Notes: generated from the sequence alone by a model not told the origin. Counted from the stretch's first letter, positions 46,143 to 55,150 are shown. The stretch: DNA of 64,000 nt from CBDFKU01 sp965248975 (GCA_965248975.1 CBDFKU010000018.1:1-64000); one strand, 5' to 3'. Numbers and translations are program-made.

Positions 46143-46772
46143 TTAGCCCTGGTTGCCGTACTTGAACGGAGCCACGAACCCGGCTTTGTCCGGCCAGGAA
46201 AAGTCCAACTCCTGAAACGACGATCGCATCTCTTTCGCTGATACTACTTGGGCTTCTTTGAAAAAGAATCCTTCTTCATGCTCGATCCTGATTCCTTCGG
46301 GCTCCCCCGTTACCGGATTCTTGATCGGCTCAAAGGCGACCGAAGCTGTGGTGCCCATCTTCGCGATGCTATTCTTGCCGTCATGATTTACCTCGATGGG
46401 CACGTACTGCGGCTCCAAGACCTTGGACAGGGTCGTGATAACGATCTCGAACGGTCCTACTCCCTTGGCTTCGCCTGTGATGATTTTCAACAGGGCGTCC
46501 CGCTGTTGCTCGTTAGCCCTCTCGTCGAAATATGGAACAGCGACGCCGTTCCCTTCGTGCAGTGCCCCCGGCCACCTGGCGGCGACACCGAAGCTTAGCC
46601 CACCCAGGGACACGTCACCATAGGTACCACTCTCGATGTGCCATACAGAGACGTCCTCACAGAAACCCCGAGTTGGGGGCGCCTCGAACTCGCACGGGCA
46701 GCCATAGTCGCAGCTGCATGCCTGGAAGTATTGACCCTCGAGTCTCCATTTCACCTGTTCCTGCGTTGTCAT
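46143..46772 (-). CDS. DUF1326 family protein
   Basis: A 209-residue DUF1326 protein. The N-terminal Cys cluster (YFQACSCDYGCPCEFEAPP) is the family hallmark and suggests metal or thiol chemistry. Further features are HIESGTYGDVSLGGL and the C-terminal EEGFFFKEAQVV. No signal peptide. It forms a two-gene unit with the DUF2182 gene 71 bases downstream; the biochemical role of this common pair is not established. Confidence 0.87.
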   Translation of the reverse strand: MTTQEQVKWRLEGQYFQACSCDYGCPCEFEAPPTRGFCEDVSVWHIESGTYGDVSLGGLSFGVAARWPGALHEGNGVAVPYFDERANEQQRDALLKIITGEAKGVGPFEIVITTLSKVLEPQYVPIEVNHDGKNSIAKMGTTASVAFEPIKNPVTGEPEGIRIEHEEGFFFKEAQVVSAKEMRSSFQELDFSWPDKAGFVAPFKYGNQG

Positions 46773-46872
46773 GTTCCCCCCTTTCAGACATATTCAGATA
46801 TATACGGGGTCGGCTTACATCGCCAACAAGGTTCGGCAGCGTGTCAATGCCATGAAATGGCGCCCCGGGCCT

Positions 46873-46914
46873 TCACCTCGGCCTTCGGCCACCCCTCTCC
46901 CTGAGGGGGAGGGG
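46873..46914. repeat. Short palindromic intergenic repeat
   Basis: Two adjacent hairpins: GGCCTTCGGCC (46880-46890) and CCCCTCTCCC paired with GGGGGAGGGG (46892-46914). They lie just after the second selenoprotein gene on the minus strand. Motifs of this form are dispersed in many GC-rich genomes; it may also act as a transcript end without a U-tract. Confidence 0.4.
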
Positions 46915-46931
46915 CCGGAAGTGAGGGTAGG

Positions 46932-47504
46932 TTAGCTCTCCGACGGAGCCGATAGCAGGCCCCCGACGATCCGATCGGCGGCGCCGTCGATTTTCGCCAG
47001 CACTTGTTGTGGGGAAAGGGCAACCACCTGGCCGGGCACAGTCACCGGCTCATACGAGGGCATACCGTCGAGACGGGCCTGGGCCTTTACGATACCCCGA
47101 AATGCCTCGGGACAGAGAAAGACGGTCGGTACACCGCGCCTCTCCAGGTTCATTGCGTCACGCGAACCGCGCCACGTGCAGGTCCCTCAGTCGCCTTCCA
47201 GGATGATCGCCGCCTGGGCCTGGGAGACTATGTAGTCCACCGCCTCCTCGGGCAGGTCTTGTCCCGACGTGTTTTCCTTCCTGATGGGGAGTACCTGGGT
47301 CGCTCCCTGCCGAAGGAAAATCTCTCCCACATGGCCTGCCACCAGCTCCCCATGGGTGACCTGCTGGTTGTTGAAGGCGTTGATCACCGCGACGGTTGCG
47401 CCCTTCAGGCTGGGAAGCCTGGACGCTGGACGGGTCTCCTTGGCCGTGTGCTCAGCCTTGGGGTTGAGAAGGACCGTTTCCTCGTTGGTCTCTACCGTAG
47501 CCAT
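46932..47504 (-). CDS. UGSC-family selenoprotein variant, UGTC motif (selenocysteine at codon 106)
   Basis: 190 residues when the in-frame TGA at 47187-47189 is read as selenocysteine. Context: IILEGD, then TGA, then GTCTWRGSRDAMNLERRGV, matching the first selenoprotein around its U-G-S-C (AVGD-U-GSC, then LEKRGVPTV). The motif here is U-G-T-C. N-terminal SLKGATVAVINAFNN matches TLNGVTIGLLNNGKG of copy 1. A hairpin with its loop G at +20 follows the TGA. It begins nine bases after the partner gene, so it is co-transcribed. The C-terminal half ends QQVLAKIDGAADRIVGGL. Confidence 0.82.
47159..47186 (-). promoter_or_regulatory. Bacterial SECIS-like hairpin, selenoprotein 2
   Basis: Positions 15-19 after the TGA (GCGCG) pair with positions 23-27 (CGCGT, one G-U pair) around the loop GTT, whose G is at +20. 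Stem sequence differs from copy 1 but geometry is the same. Confidence 0.65.
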
Positions 47505-47513
47505 CGTACCTCC

Positions 47514-48575
47514 TCAGCTAATCGTTGGAACCTTGAGAGTAACGCTACGCAGCCCGATGCAGAACAGGATGGACGAATAGCTGCCCACTTCCCCTCCCGC
47601 TACCATGACAATGATGTCGTCGGGGCGGTGCACCACGGGGACCAGGGTCTCGTCGTCCTCGGTGTCCACCCACCTGGGCCAGCCGGTGAAGCCCCTGAAG
47701 TTGTAGCAGCCGCCCTGCTTGAGCTTGCCGAGGGGCTTTCGCGCCGTCTCCCACAAGTGGTACTTCACGTCGTCCTTGGACCATCCTTCGCCGGCGATTA
47801 CGTGAGCATGGGTGGGGCTCAAGACGACCACCACTTCGCCACCCCAGTAGATGTTGTAGGTCCCCATGATGGCCATGGAGTCGGCGATGGTGTTCAGTAT
47901 TCCACGGGCAGTGGTGCTTACCAGGTCGGTGACGTGGTGCGGGCCCTGGGATCCGATGAGGGTTACGGTGCTATCGCCTGCGTCGAACCCGCGGTCTACG
48001 TGCAGCGGCAGCCATGGACTGACGCCCTCGAACTCGGCGATACAGGAGGTGAACTTGCCCGGCTGGGAGTGGGTGGCGACGTCGAACTGGCCAGGCGGGC
48101 CGATGGCGATGTTACGCACGATGAGGGCGATGGCCCGCCCCACGGTGGCGTTGGCCCTCCAGCCTGGACCGAAGAGGTTCGCCCCGGCATTGAAGTCCAA
48201 CTCCTTGATCAGCGGCCCGTTGACTATCAGCAGCGGCGAGTCGCCGTGGATGGTGGTGAGCATTCCCTCCAGGCTTCTCTGGCGCCGCGCCATGCCCTGG
48301 ACCGCGGTGAGCACTACCGGGAAGTACTCCGGGAGGCAGCCGGCCAGGACCGCGTTGATGGCTACCTTCTCGACGGTAACCTCGGAGCCTATGGGCGGAA
48401 AGACGCCCAATACCTCGCCGGGTTCCCGCCCGACAGTGGATATCATGGAATGTACCCTCTCGGGCGTGGGAGGCACCACCGGCAGCCCGTCAGTCCATCC
48501 CTGCTGGTGGCAATACTCCACCGGGTCGATTCCCCCGGCCAGCTGTACGGATGAAGCAATTAGCCCGTCTGCCAT
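47514..48575 (-). CDS. Conserved protein of unknown function, selenoprotein partner (copy 2)
   Basis: A 353-residue paralogue of the protein at 44106-45152, with EYCHQQGWTDGLPVVPPTPE, AGCLPEYFPVVLTAV, GWRANATVGRAIALI and VVVLSPTHAHVI at matching positions. The shared blocks contain the invariant YC and AGCLPE cysteines. Function unknown. It begins a minus-strand run and is followed nine bases later by the second selenoprotein gene. Confidence 0.8.
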   Translation of the reverse strand: MADGLIASSVQLAGGIDPVEYCHQQGWTDGLPVVPPTPERVHSMISTVGREPGEVLGVFPPIGSEVTVEKVAINAVLAGCLPEYFPVVLTAVQGMARRQRSLEGMLTTIHGDSPLLIVNGPLIKELDFNAGANLFGPGWRANATVGRAIALIVRNIAIGPPGQFDVATHSQPGKFTSCIAEFEGVSPWLPLHVDRGFDAGDSTVTLIGSQGPHHVTDLVSTTARGILNTIADSMAIMGTYNIYWGGEVVVVLSPTHAHVIAGEGWSKDDVKYHLWETARKPLGKLKQGGCYNFRGFTGWPRWVDTEDDETLVPVVHRPDDIIVMVAGGEVGSYSSILFCIGLRSVTLKVPTIS

Positions 48576-48741
48576 TCCGGTTTCCCTGCTTATATCGGTC
48601 TATTTCCTACGTTATACTGCTTTTACCAAGACCATTGCCACGATATGGGTAGTCGCCTCTGGCAAAGCGAACCCAGTATAGCAACGACCGGTGAGCAGTG
48701 TCAATCTCTCTCAAGCTGATGCCTTGAGCGCCGGACATCCG

Positions 48742-48770
48742 TTGACAACCCCAACTCCGGGCCTTAAAAT
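48742..48770 (+). promoter_or_regulatory. Strong sigma-70 promoter for rpsP operon
   Basis: TTGACA (48742-48747), an exact 17-base spacer and TAAAAT (48765-48770) upstream of rpsP. The predicted start is about 37 bases before the ATG. Confidence 0.7.
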
Positions 48771-48813
48771 TCCTATCTAGTGAATACTAGACCAGGAACG
48801 GTACAGGGAGACC

Positions 48814-49071
48814 ATGCTAAGAATTCGTCTGAGACGGGTAGGGAAAAAGGGTAGACCGTCCTACCGGATAGTAGTGGCCGATCAGCGGGCGCCCCGGGAC
48901 GGCGCCTACGTGGAGTGGATAGGCAACTACGACCCGATGGTCGATCCGCCGCACGTGACCCTCAACGAGGAGAAGGCAGTCTCGTGGCTGCTGAAAGGGG
49001 CCCAGCCATCGGGGCCGGTGGAGAGGATCTTCAACTGGAATGGAATCTACGAGAAGGCAAAGGAGCGATGA
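48814..49071 (+). CDS. rpsP: 30S ribosomal protein S16
   Basis: 85 residues, normal length. The start MLRIRLRRVGKKGRPSYRIV and VEWIGNYDPM are diagnostic. Component of the small ribosomal subunit. First gene of the rpsP-khpA-rimM operon; its TGA overlaps the ATG of the KH-domain gene. Confidence 0.97.
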   Translation: MLRIRLRRVGKKGRPSYRIVVADQRAPRDGAYVEWIGNYDPMVDPPHVTLNEEKAVSWLLKGAQPSGPVERIFNWNGIYEKAKER

Positions 49072-49295
49072 AGGAGCTGATCGAGTACATTGCTCGCAGT
49101 CTGGCCACCAGGCCGGACGATGTCAGGGTGACCGAGGAGGTTGAGGAAGGCAGAGTGGTACTCAGGCTAGAGGTGGCCGACGAAGATAAGGGCAAGATCA
49201 TCGGGAGGCAGGGAAGGGTCGCCCAGGCGATGCGGGTCCTGCTCCGGGTGGCTGCGGTGAAAAACGATACCAGAGCCATGCTCGAGATAGTCTGA
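49068..49295 (+). CDS. khpA: KH-domain RNA-binding protein
   Basis: A 75-residue single KH domain (KGKIIGRQGRVAQAMRVLL contains the GxxG-type loop). It begins in an ATGA overlap with rpsP, the usual position of khpA/ylqC. It binds RNA, often with KhpB, in translation-linked regulation. Confidence 0.92.
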   Translation: MKELIEYIARSLATRPDDVRVTEEVEEGRVVLRLEVADEDKGKIIGRQGRVAQAMRVLLRVAAVKNDTRAMLEIV

Positions 49296-49362
49296 GAAAC
49301 GACTCCAGATGAAGAGAGACCGCAGCTTGGGGTAAGCCCCAGGGATAAGAGGCCCCACCCCT

Positions 49363-49875
49363 ATGGACCATAGTGCGGCCCCGGGGAAACCTGTGATCGT
49401 GGGTAGGGTGGTGAACCCTCGGGGAATGAATGGCGAGGTCCAGATAGAGGTCATAAGCGATTCCCCCGGTCGGTTCTCGCCCGGGGGAATCTTGTTTCTG
49501 GAGGGTAAGCCCCGCACCATCCGACGCTCCTCTCCTTCGGCCAACGGCCGACTCTACCTTAAGCTGGAGGGGATAGACAGCAGGACCGAGGCCGAGGGCC
49601 TCCGCCATATGCTCCTGACCGTGTCCGAGGACATGGTGCGCCCGCTGCCCGACGGCGAGTATTATCACTTCCAGATCATCGACACAGAGGTATTTACCCG
49701 CGAAGAGGAGTACCTGGGCCGGGTCACCGAGATCATATCCACAGGAAGCAACGACGTATATGTGGTGTCTCACGACGGTGCGGAGCTTCTGATCCCGGCC
49801 CTGGAAGATGTGATCCTGGAGGTGGACCTGCAGAAAGGGACCATGATCGTCGAGCTTCTGCCCGGGCTGAGATAG
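49363..49875 (+). CDS. rimM: Ribosome maturation factor RimM
   Basis: 170 residues. The N-terminal RimM barrel (VIVGRVVNPRGMNGEVQIE) and the PRC-barrel C-terminus (GEYYHFQIIDTEVFT, then LLIPALEDVILEVDLQKGTM) are both complete. Assists 30S maturation by binding S19. Third gene of the rpsP operon. trmD and rplS, often next, are absent here. Confidence 0.95.
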   Translation: MDHSAAPGKPVIVGRVVNPRGMNGEVQIEVISDSPGRFSPGGILFLEGKPRTIRRSSPSANGRLYLKLEGIDSRTEAEGLRHMLLTVSEDMVRPLPDGEYYHFQIIDTEVFTREEEYLGRVTEIISTGSNDVYVVSHDGAELLIPALEDVILEVDLQKGTMIVELLPGLR

Positions 49876-49987
49876 GTCCTTGACAGGCCGGGCGGTCCTC
49901 TTAGAATCCAGCCTGTTTCCCGCCGTTCCACACTTGAATCATCGAATTCCGGTAGCGAATCCCTCAAACCGACCCAAGGAGGACTCC

Positions 49988-50902
49988 ATGCCCATCGTAA
50001 GGATGTCGTCGGAGTTGGACCGCATCTTGCCGCCGGGGCAGGACCTGGAGATTCTGGGCACGGGCTTCGGCGCCTTCGGCGGGCCAACCGAGGTCGATAA
50101 GGGCCCAGCCGAAGGGCCTCTGTGGTGGAAGGAAAGGGGATACCTCCTGTTCAGCGACATCGCCCAAAGCAAGCAGTTCAAGTGGACGCCCGACGGCAGC
50201 ATATCTGTGTTCCGGGAGCCCACGAACCGCGCCAACGGGGTCACCAGGGACCGCCAGGGAAGGATCGTGGCCTGCGAGGACTACGGTGGACGGCGGGTGA
50301 TCCGCCTGGAGCCCGACGGGAGCACTACCGTTGTCGCCTCGACCTATAAGGGTCGGCGGCTAAACCGCCCCAACGACGTCGTGGTCAAGTCCGACGGGAG
50401 CATCTACTTCACAGACCCGGGCGCCCCCGACCCGACCCGAGACCTGGAGTTTTCCGGCGTCTACCGGGTCTCCGCCGACCTGGGCACCATGACCCTGCTG
50501 GTCCGGGACTTCGTTCTGCCCAACGGCCTGGCCTTCTCGCCCGACGAGTCCGTGATGTATGTCGCCGATTCCTATCGTAAACACATCAGGGCCTTCGATG
50601 TCCTTCCCAACGGGACCCTTGGCCTGCACACCGACCGGGTCTTCTGCGAGATGAATCGTGAAGAGCCGGGAATCACCGACGGAATGAAGGTGGATTCGGA
50701 GGGGAACGTCTACAGCACGGGGCCCGGCGGGGTATGGATCATAGACCCCAACGGGAAGCATCTGGGAATCATCGTGACCGGCTCTTTCCTGACCACAAAC
50801 GTCGGATGGGGCGGCGACGATTGGAAGACCCTGTTCATCACCACATACCACGAGCTGGCCCGCATCCGCCTGAACGTGGCGGGGGTGCCTGTCCCTCGTT
50901 AA
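49988..50902 (+). CDS. SMP-30/gluconolactonase-like hydrolase
   Basis: A 304-residue six-bladed propeller of the SMP-30/gluconolactonase family, a metal-dependent lactonase. Characteristic blocks: EGPLWWKERGYLLFSDI (first metal-ligand Glu), RPNDVVVKSDGSIYFTDPG (Asn/Asp ligands), PNGLAFSPDESVMYVADS and DGMKVDSEGNVYSTGPGG. The ATG at 49988 follows GGAGGACTCC. It probably hydrolyses a sugar-acid or other lactone. Confidence 0.88.
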   Translation: MPIVRMSSELDRILPPGQDLEILGTGFGAFGGPTEVDKGPAEGPLWWKERGYLLFSDIAQSKQFKWTPDGSISVFREPTNRANGVTRDRQGRIVACEDYGGRRVIRLEPDGSTTVVASTYKGRRLNRPNDVVVKSDGSIYFTDPGAPDPTRDLEFSGVYRVSADLGTMTLLVRDFVLPNGLAFSPDESVMYVADSYRKHIRAFDVLPNGTLGLHTDRVFCEMNREEPGITDGMKVDSEGNVYSTGPGGVWIIDPNGKHLGIIVTGSFLTTNVGWGGDDWKTLFITTYHELARIRLNVAGVPVPR

Positions 50903-50937
50903 GCACCGTCCCTGCCTGCAACCTGACCTTCGAGTGC

Positions 50938-53145
50938 CTACGATGCGGAGGCCGACAGCTCGCCTCGGGCGGCCTCCACTGACTCCCGGTCGGGACCGAT
51001 GATCAACGTCGAATCGTCGCCGCCCGTCTCCAGGGAAACGCTGATCCCTTCGCCCACCCACAGACGGAGGCCATCGCCGGTCTCCACCAGATCCCACTGG
51101 CCCTGGCTCTTCAGGGTAGCGAACCCCAGGTACGCCTGGAAGAACTCCTGGGCGTCGGCCGTGGTGTCCCAGGAGTAGCGCATTGCCAGGAGCACCCTGC
51201 CTCCATCATCCTCCAGCAGGGTATACGCATCTCCGCCCCAGCCTGCCGCGGCCTCGATGGCGCGGCCTTCACTCAAGAAGGTATCGAGGTAAATCTTGGT
51301 GAGGAGCTCTCCCAACACCCCGGCATCTTTCTCACGCCAGCCCGCTCCCAGGGCGGCCTTGAGGTCTGGCAGAAGGATGTCGTCGGGCGCCTCTCCGGAT
51401 AAGTACTTCTGAGGATGCAGGATTTGCTCGGTGGAACGGGGAGGATCTCTATAAGCTTGATCGATGGCGCCAAATCCTCCTTCCAGGTAAAGACGAAAGA
51501 CGAAGGCCGGCCCCACGCTGTGCTCCCAGCCGAAGGTCTCGGTAATTATGCGGGGAGCCCGGGCCGCCTCCGGCGACATGGAAAACTCCTCGATGACCTT
51601 CTCAAGGGCCGCCGCCAGGAGCGCCTGCCGTTCAAAGGGAAGGGTCTCGTAGAAGAGATATTCCGTTAGATTGGCATCGCCTTCCCTGAGGGCCGCCACA
51701 GCCTTGCCGGCATCGAAGGTGTCGGCCCGTGCGCTCAACCCTTGCAGGTCGAACTGTACGTCCTGTAGGGCGTGGGCGTATTCGTGGGCGTAGGTGAGCC
51801 ACTCCAGGGGCTTCAGCGTCTCGCCCTCCGTCACCACAGTGAGGGATTTGTCGTCTGGCTCGTAGAAGCCGAGCACGCCCTGGCCCAGCAGATCCAACAA
51901 CTGCTGCACCAGGTCGTCGGTCTCCGCGCAGAGGTCCATGATTACGCAGAGGCCCTTCAGCCGGTCTACCTCGCGCCTATCCTCGTTATCGATGGACCCG
52001 GCTTCCTCCGCGGCGAACCTTTCCCGGGTGAGAAGGCTCCGCGAAAGGGTGGCCGGCGGTGGCAGTTCCCTGATGCGGACTACCTTCTCGTCGATGACGT
52101 CGAGGATGTCGTCGACGCTTCCGCCGGGATCTATGTCGCCCTCGGGGAGCGGCAGAGTGATCTTGAAGGAGTCAAGTACCTTGCGGAACTCATCGTCGAA
52201 CTGGTCGAAGACAGCCTGGGTGGCGATAGCCCAGACGACGAAGGTGCGGGATCCTCCCACGGCGACGACGAACTCGCCCCTGACCGGCGACAGCTGTCCC
52301 GACCACTCCAGGCTGAGGAGGTACCTGGGGTATTCTCCTTCGATCAAGTCGCGGGAGATCTCCTGCAAGTCCTGGAACTGGGAAACCTCGGCCATAAGCT
52401 GAACAAGCTGGGCCTCCAGGTTCGTCGGCCCCGTTATGTCGCTAAAGAACAGTATCAGGCCGCCAAAAGCCGGATTCAGCTGGATGACGGTGGGATCGGT
52501 GGTGAATATACGCCACCCGGGAGGGTAGGAGAAAGTTATCCCCAGTCGCTCGTCAACGTAGGTGTCGACGGGCGGTGCGTTCGGGGTGGAAGTAGGCTCA
52601 GGTGTGACCCGAGTAGCCGTCGGCGGCGGAGTGGGGGTGTGCGTCGGCGTTACCGTCGGAGTCGGCGGAGGTGTTGCCGTCGGGCGCACGGTGGGCGTCG
52701 GGCTGGGGACCGGCGTGGTGGTAGGCAACGGAGTGTTAGTAGGGGTAGGCGGCGCCGTCGGGGTCGGTGTGGGAGTACGTGGCGTGGCCACCGAAGTCGG
52801 CGTCAGAGACGGGACGGGTGAGGGAGTCGGCCCCAACGTTGGGATAGGTTCCTCAGTCACCGCCGGCGTGGGGGACGGCGACGGGCTCGGCCTCGGCGTC
52901 GAGGTAGGTGATGAGGTCGGCTCCATGGTGACCGTCGGCGGCCTAGTAGCCTGCGCTGTGGGCTCATTGGTGGCTGTCGGCGTCGGCTCGATGGTGGGCG
53001 TGGTCGTCGGCTCCTCTATGACGGGAGGAACGGGGGTGGGGGTGGAAGCCGGGGCCTGACCCTGGCACGCAACGGCTAGCACCAGAAACACCGCTCCGCA
53101 TGGGAGGCCGGCTTTCAAGAAACCCAGGCCCATTCTAACGGTCAC
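50938..53145 (-). CDS. Surface lipoprotein with Thr/Pro-rich linker and HExxH motif
   Basis: 735 residues. A lipoprotein signal (LAVACQGQ, lipobox Cys near residue 28) is followed by about 165 residues of low-complexity Thr/Pro-rich linker, then a soluble C-terminal region. That region contains THEYAHALQDVQFDLQG-type sequence (AHEYAHAL), an HExxH zinc-binding signature, and a candidate third ligand Glu in REGDANLTEYLFYE. A lipid-anchored metallopeptidase-like protein displayed across the envelope is the best inference; no named family was recognised. Confidence 0.75.
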   Translation of the reverse strand: MTVRMGLGFLKAGLPCGAVFLVLAVACQGQAPASTPTPVPPVIEEPTTTPTIEPTPTATNEPTAQATRPPTVTMEPTSSPTSTPRPSPSPSPTPAVTEEPIPTLGPTPSPVPSLTPTSVATPRTPTPTPTAPPTPTNTPLPTTTPVPSPTPTVRPTATPPPTPTVTPTHTPTPPPTATRVTPEPTSTPNAPPVDTYVDERLGITFSYPPGWRIFTTDPTVIQLNPAFGGLILFFSDITGPTNLEAQLVQLMAEVSQFQDLQEISRDLIEGEYPRYLLSLEWSGQLSPVRGEFVVAVGGSRTFVVWAIATQAVFDQFDDEFRKVLDSFKITLPLPEGDIDPGGSVDDILDVIDEKVVRIRELPPPATLSRSLLTRERFAAEEAGSIDNEDRREVDRLKGLCVIMDLCAETDDLVQQLLDLLGQGVLGFYEPDDKSLTVVTEGETLKPLEWLTYAHEYAHALQDVQFDLQGLSARADTFDAGKAVAALREGDANLTEYLFYETLPFERQALLAAALEKVIEEFSMSPEAARAPRIITETFGWEHSVGPAFVFRLYLEGGFGAIDQAYRDPPRSTEQILHPQKYLSGEAPDDILLPDLKAALGAGWREKDAGVLGELLTKIYLDTFLSEGRAIEAAAGWGGDAYTLLEDDGGRVLLAMRYSWDTTADAQEFFQAYLGFATLKSQGQWDLVETGDGLRLWVGEGISVSLETGGDDSTLIIGPDRESVEAARGELSASAS
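52560..53060 (-). repeat. Low-complexity Thr/Pro-coding repeat
   Basis: About 500 bases of degenerate repeats with mostly ACx and CCx codons encode the linker of the lipoprotein above. The opposite strand is open and rich in Gly and Val codons only as a by-product. Length variation between strains is likely here. Confidence 0.7.
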
Positions 53146-53228
53146 ATACCTTCATACCGGTATATCTCTTCCAGATGGGGCCGGTCCGCTCACACTTCCC
53201 TAACCCGAAGAGAGAACGATCGCTCGGA

Positions 53229-54218
53229 TCAACCGTGAAACTCCAGAACATCGCCGTCGGCCAGAACGTAGTCCCTTCCCACCCTCTGGCTGTCAAACTT
53301 CCCGGAACCCCACAGCAGGGCGTACCTGAGCCTTCGCTTCCAATCCTTATGCAGGGCCTCGGCCGCATCCTGCACCACGCTACCCTGGAGCAACACCACC
53401 GGGGAGCCATAGCTGGGGTCCTCCCCGGGCGCCTTAGTGTACACTCGCACTTTGCCCAGGGCGCGAAAAGTGGCCTCGGTCAGCTCATTGAGACCCACCT
53501 CCTCGGCAGTGGAGACCATCAGGACTGGGAAACGATCTCCGTACCGGTCCGACAGCCTCTGGAACTCTTCCAGCGCGCCATCGGCGTCCGCTTTGTTCCC
53601 CACAACTATAGCGCGCTTCTGCACCCTGTGATCGTCGATATCGGGGTCCTCTTTGGCTCCCAGCAGCCGATAGCCCCACCTTTCCAGCTCCGCCGTGACC
53701 TCCTCAATCTGGGCGATGGCGCCCGCCTCCAGGTCGAGGACTAGTAGGAGCAGATCGGCGCTCCTTAGCAGGCTGAACAGCCGCGTCTGCATTTGGCGAG
53801 CGTCTATGGATGGAGTGTCCACCATCTGAATCCGCACGTTCTCGAACTGGAGCATACCCGGCAGCGGCGTCTGAGTGGTGTAGCGGTAGCTTGCGACACG
53901 GGCGGCGGCTCCGGTCAGGCTGGCCAGGAGCTGGGACTTGCCCGCGTTGGCAAGGCCCACCAGCACCGCCCGGCCCGCCCCTTCCTTGCGCAGTGCGAAG
54001 GGGTCGGCCAGGCCGCCTCCGCCAGGCTTCGGTCGCTCCAACTCCTCCATGAGCCGGGCCATCCTCGCCCGCATGTCGGCGCGGAGATGGTCGGTGCCCT
54101 TGTGCTTCGGCGTCGCCGACATCATCTCCTGCAGGGCGGCCACCTTCTCGGGTACAGTCTTGGCTTTCCGGAAGGTCCTCTCGGCTTCGTAGTAGTGCGG
54201 AGGCAGATTGGTGGGCAT
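53229..54218 (-). CDS. DRG/Obg-like GTPase with TGS domain
   Basis: A 329-residue GTPase of the DRG branch of the Obg family, more usual in archaea and eukaryotes. An N-terminal helical segment (RKAKTVPEKVAALQEMM) is followed by G1 GLANAGKS, a switch region ending TTQTPLPGML, G3 DTPS (DxxG is altered to end in Ser), G4 NKAD and a C-terminal TGS domain ending YVLADGDVLEFHG. Probably ribosome-associated. The Ser in place of Gly in G3 is unusual and also seen in some DRG-like bacterial proteins. Confidence 0.85.
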   Translation of the reverse strand: MPTNLPPHYYEAERTFRKAKTVPEKVAALQEMMSATPKHKGTDHLRADMRARMARLMEELERPKPGGGGLADPFALRKEGAGRAVLVGLANAGKSQLLASLTGAAARVASYRYTTQTPLPGMLQFENVRIQMVDTPSIDARQMQTRLFSLLRSADLLLLVLDLEAGAIAQIEEVTAELERWGYRLLGAKEDPDIDDHRVQKRAIVVGNKADADGALEEFQRLSDRYGDRFPVLMVSTAEEVGLNELTEATFRALGKVRVYTKAPGEDPSYGSPVVLLQGSVVQDAAEALHKDWKRRLRYALLWGSGKFDSQRVGRDYVLADGDVLEFHG

Positions 54219-54245
54219 CGCTCACCCCAGCTTGCTAACAAGGGC

Positions 54246-55028
54246 CTACCGGCCCCGATAGGACGGCTGACGCTTTTCCATGAAGGAGCGGCTGGACTCC
54301 TGGAAGTCCTCGGTGAGGTGCAGCTTCAGCGGCTGAAGATACAGGTCAGCCTCAGCTGCCATACGGCACCACGCCCAGCGGCTTATCCTGACCCCAGCGC
54401 GCACGGCCAGAGGGGGAGCTTTGAGGATGTTAGTCGCCAACTCTTCCGCTGCCTCCAGGTGGTGACCCACCGGCACCATCCTGTTAATCAGGCCCAACCG
54501 ATACAGCTCGGACGCAGGCATGGGCTCGCCCGTCAGCAGAAGCTCGGTTGCGATCTTGGAGGGCATGAATGTCTGAACCTTGGCCCATACCGTGCCGGCA
54601 GGGAGGCCTCGTTTGGTCTCGGTGATGCCGAACAGGGCGTCCTCCGACGCCGCTATGAGGTCGCATTCCATGGCTATGTTGATTCCGGCGCCGAGAGCGT
54701 AGCTGTGCACTGCGGCGATCACCGGCTTCCAGTTGACCGACCGCCCCAGGTAGCCTTCGGAGTTGGCGCCCGACGACCACCTCGTTCGCTCCTGGTCCGG
54801 CATGTCAGCGAAGCGCTGCTTCACGTCGAAGCCAGAGCAGAAGCAACGGCCGGATCCGTCGAGGATGGCGACCCAGGCCTCCTCATCCAGATCGTACTCC
54901 CTGAAGGCCTCTCTCAGCTCAGCTTCCATCAGCTCGTCGACGGCGTTGAGGACCTCAGGCCTGTTGAGTGTTATGTAAACTACCTTCCCGTGGCGGCGGT
55001 AGTCTATGGTCTCGTAGGACACGTCCAC
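54246..55028 (-). CDS. Enoyl-CoA hydratase/isomerase family protein
   Basis: A 260-residue crotonase-fold protein. VVYITLNRPEVLNAVDELM, the CoA oxyanion segment around FCSGFDVKQRF and AAVHSYALGAGINIAMECDL identify the fold. The Glu pair used by classical hydratases is not clearly present (ITETKRGLPAG in the second region retains one), so the reaction could be isomerisation or hydration. It follows the GTPase gene's direction with a 27-base gap. Confidence 0.85.
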   Translation of the reverse strand: MDVSYETIDYRRHGKVVYITLNRPEVLNAVDELMEAELREAFREYDLDEEAWVAILDGSGRCFCSGFDVKQRFADMPDQERTRWSSGANSEGYLGRSVNWKPVIAAVHSYALGAGINIAMECDLIAASEDALFGITETKRGLPAGTVWAKVQTFMPSKIATELLLTGEPMPASELYRLGLINRMVPVGHHLEAAEELATNILKAPPLAVRAGVRISRWAWCRMAAEADLYLQPLKLHLTEDFQESSRSFMEKRQPSYRGR

Positions 55029-55120
55029 ACCTCCCCGTGGGTGGGAGCGTCGTCTAGCTGCCCCTTGACGGAACTATAGCAGGGGGGGTCATCTCAGTCA
55101 AACCGACTGCCACCTATGAC

Positions 55121-55150
55121 TTGAACTATGCAGTACATTTGTTCTATAGT
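55121..55150 (+). promoter_or_regulatory. Promoter for small HTH gene
   Basis: TTGAAC (55121-55126), 18-base spacer and TATAGT (55145-55150), 27 bases before the ATG of the next gene, in an AT-rich pocket. Confidence 0.5.

Noticed and set aside
52562..53059. Gly/Val-rich plus-strand frame
   Set aside because: Mirror image of the Thr/Pro-coding linker of the lipoprotein.
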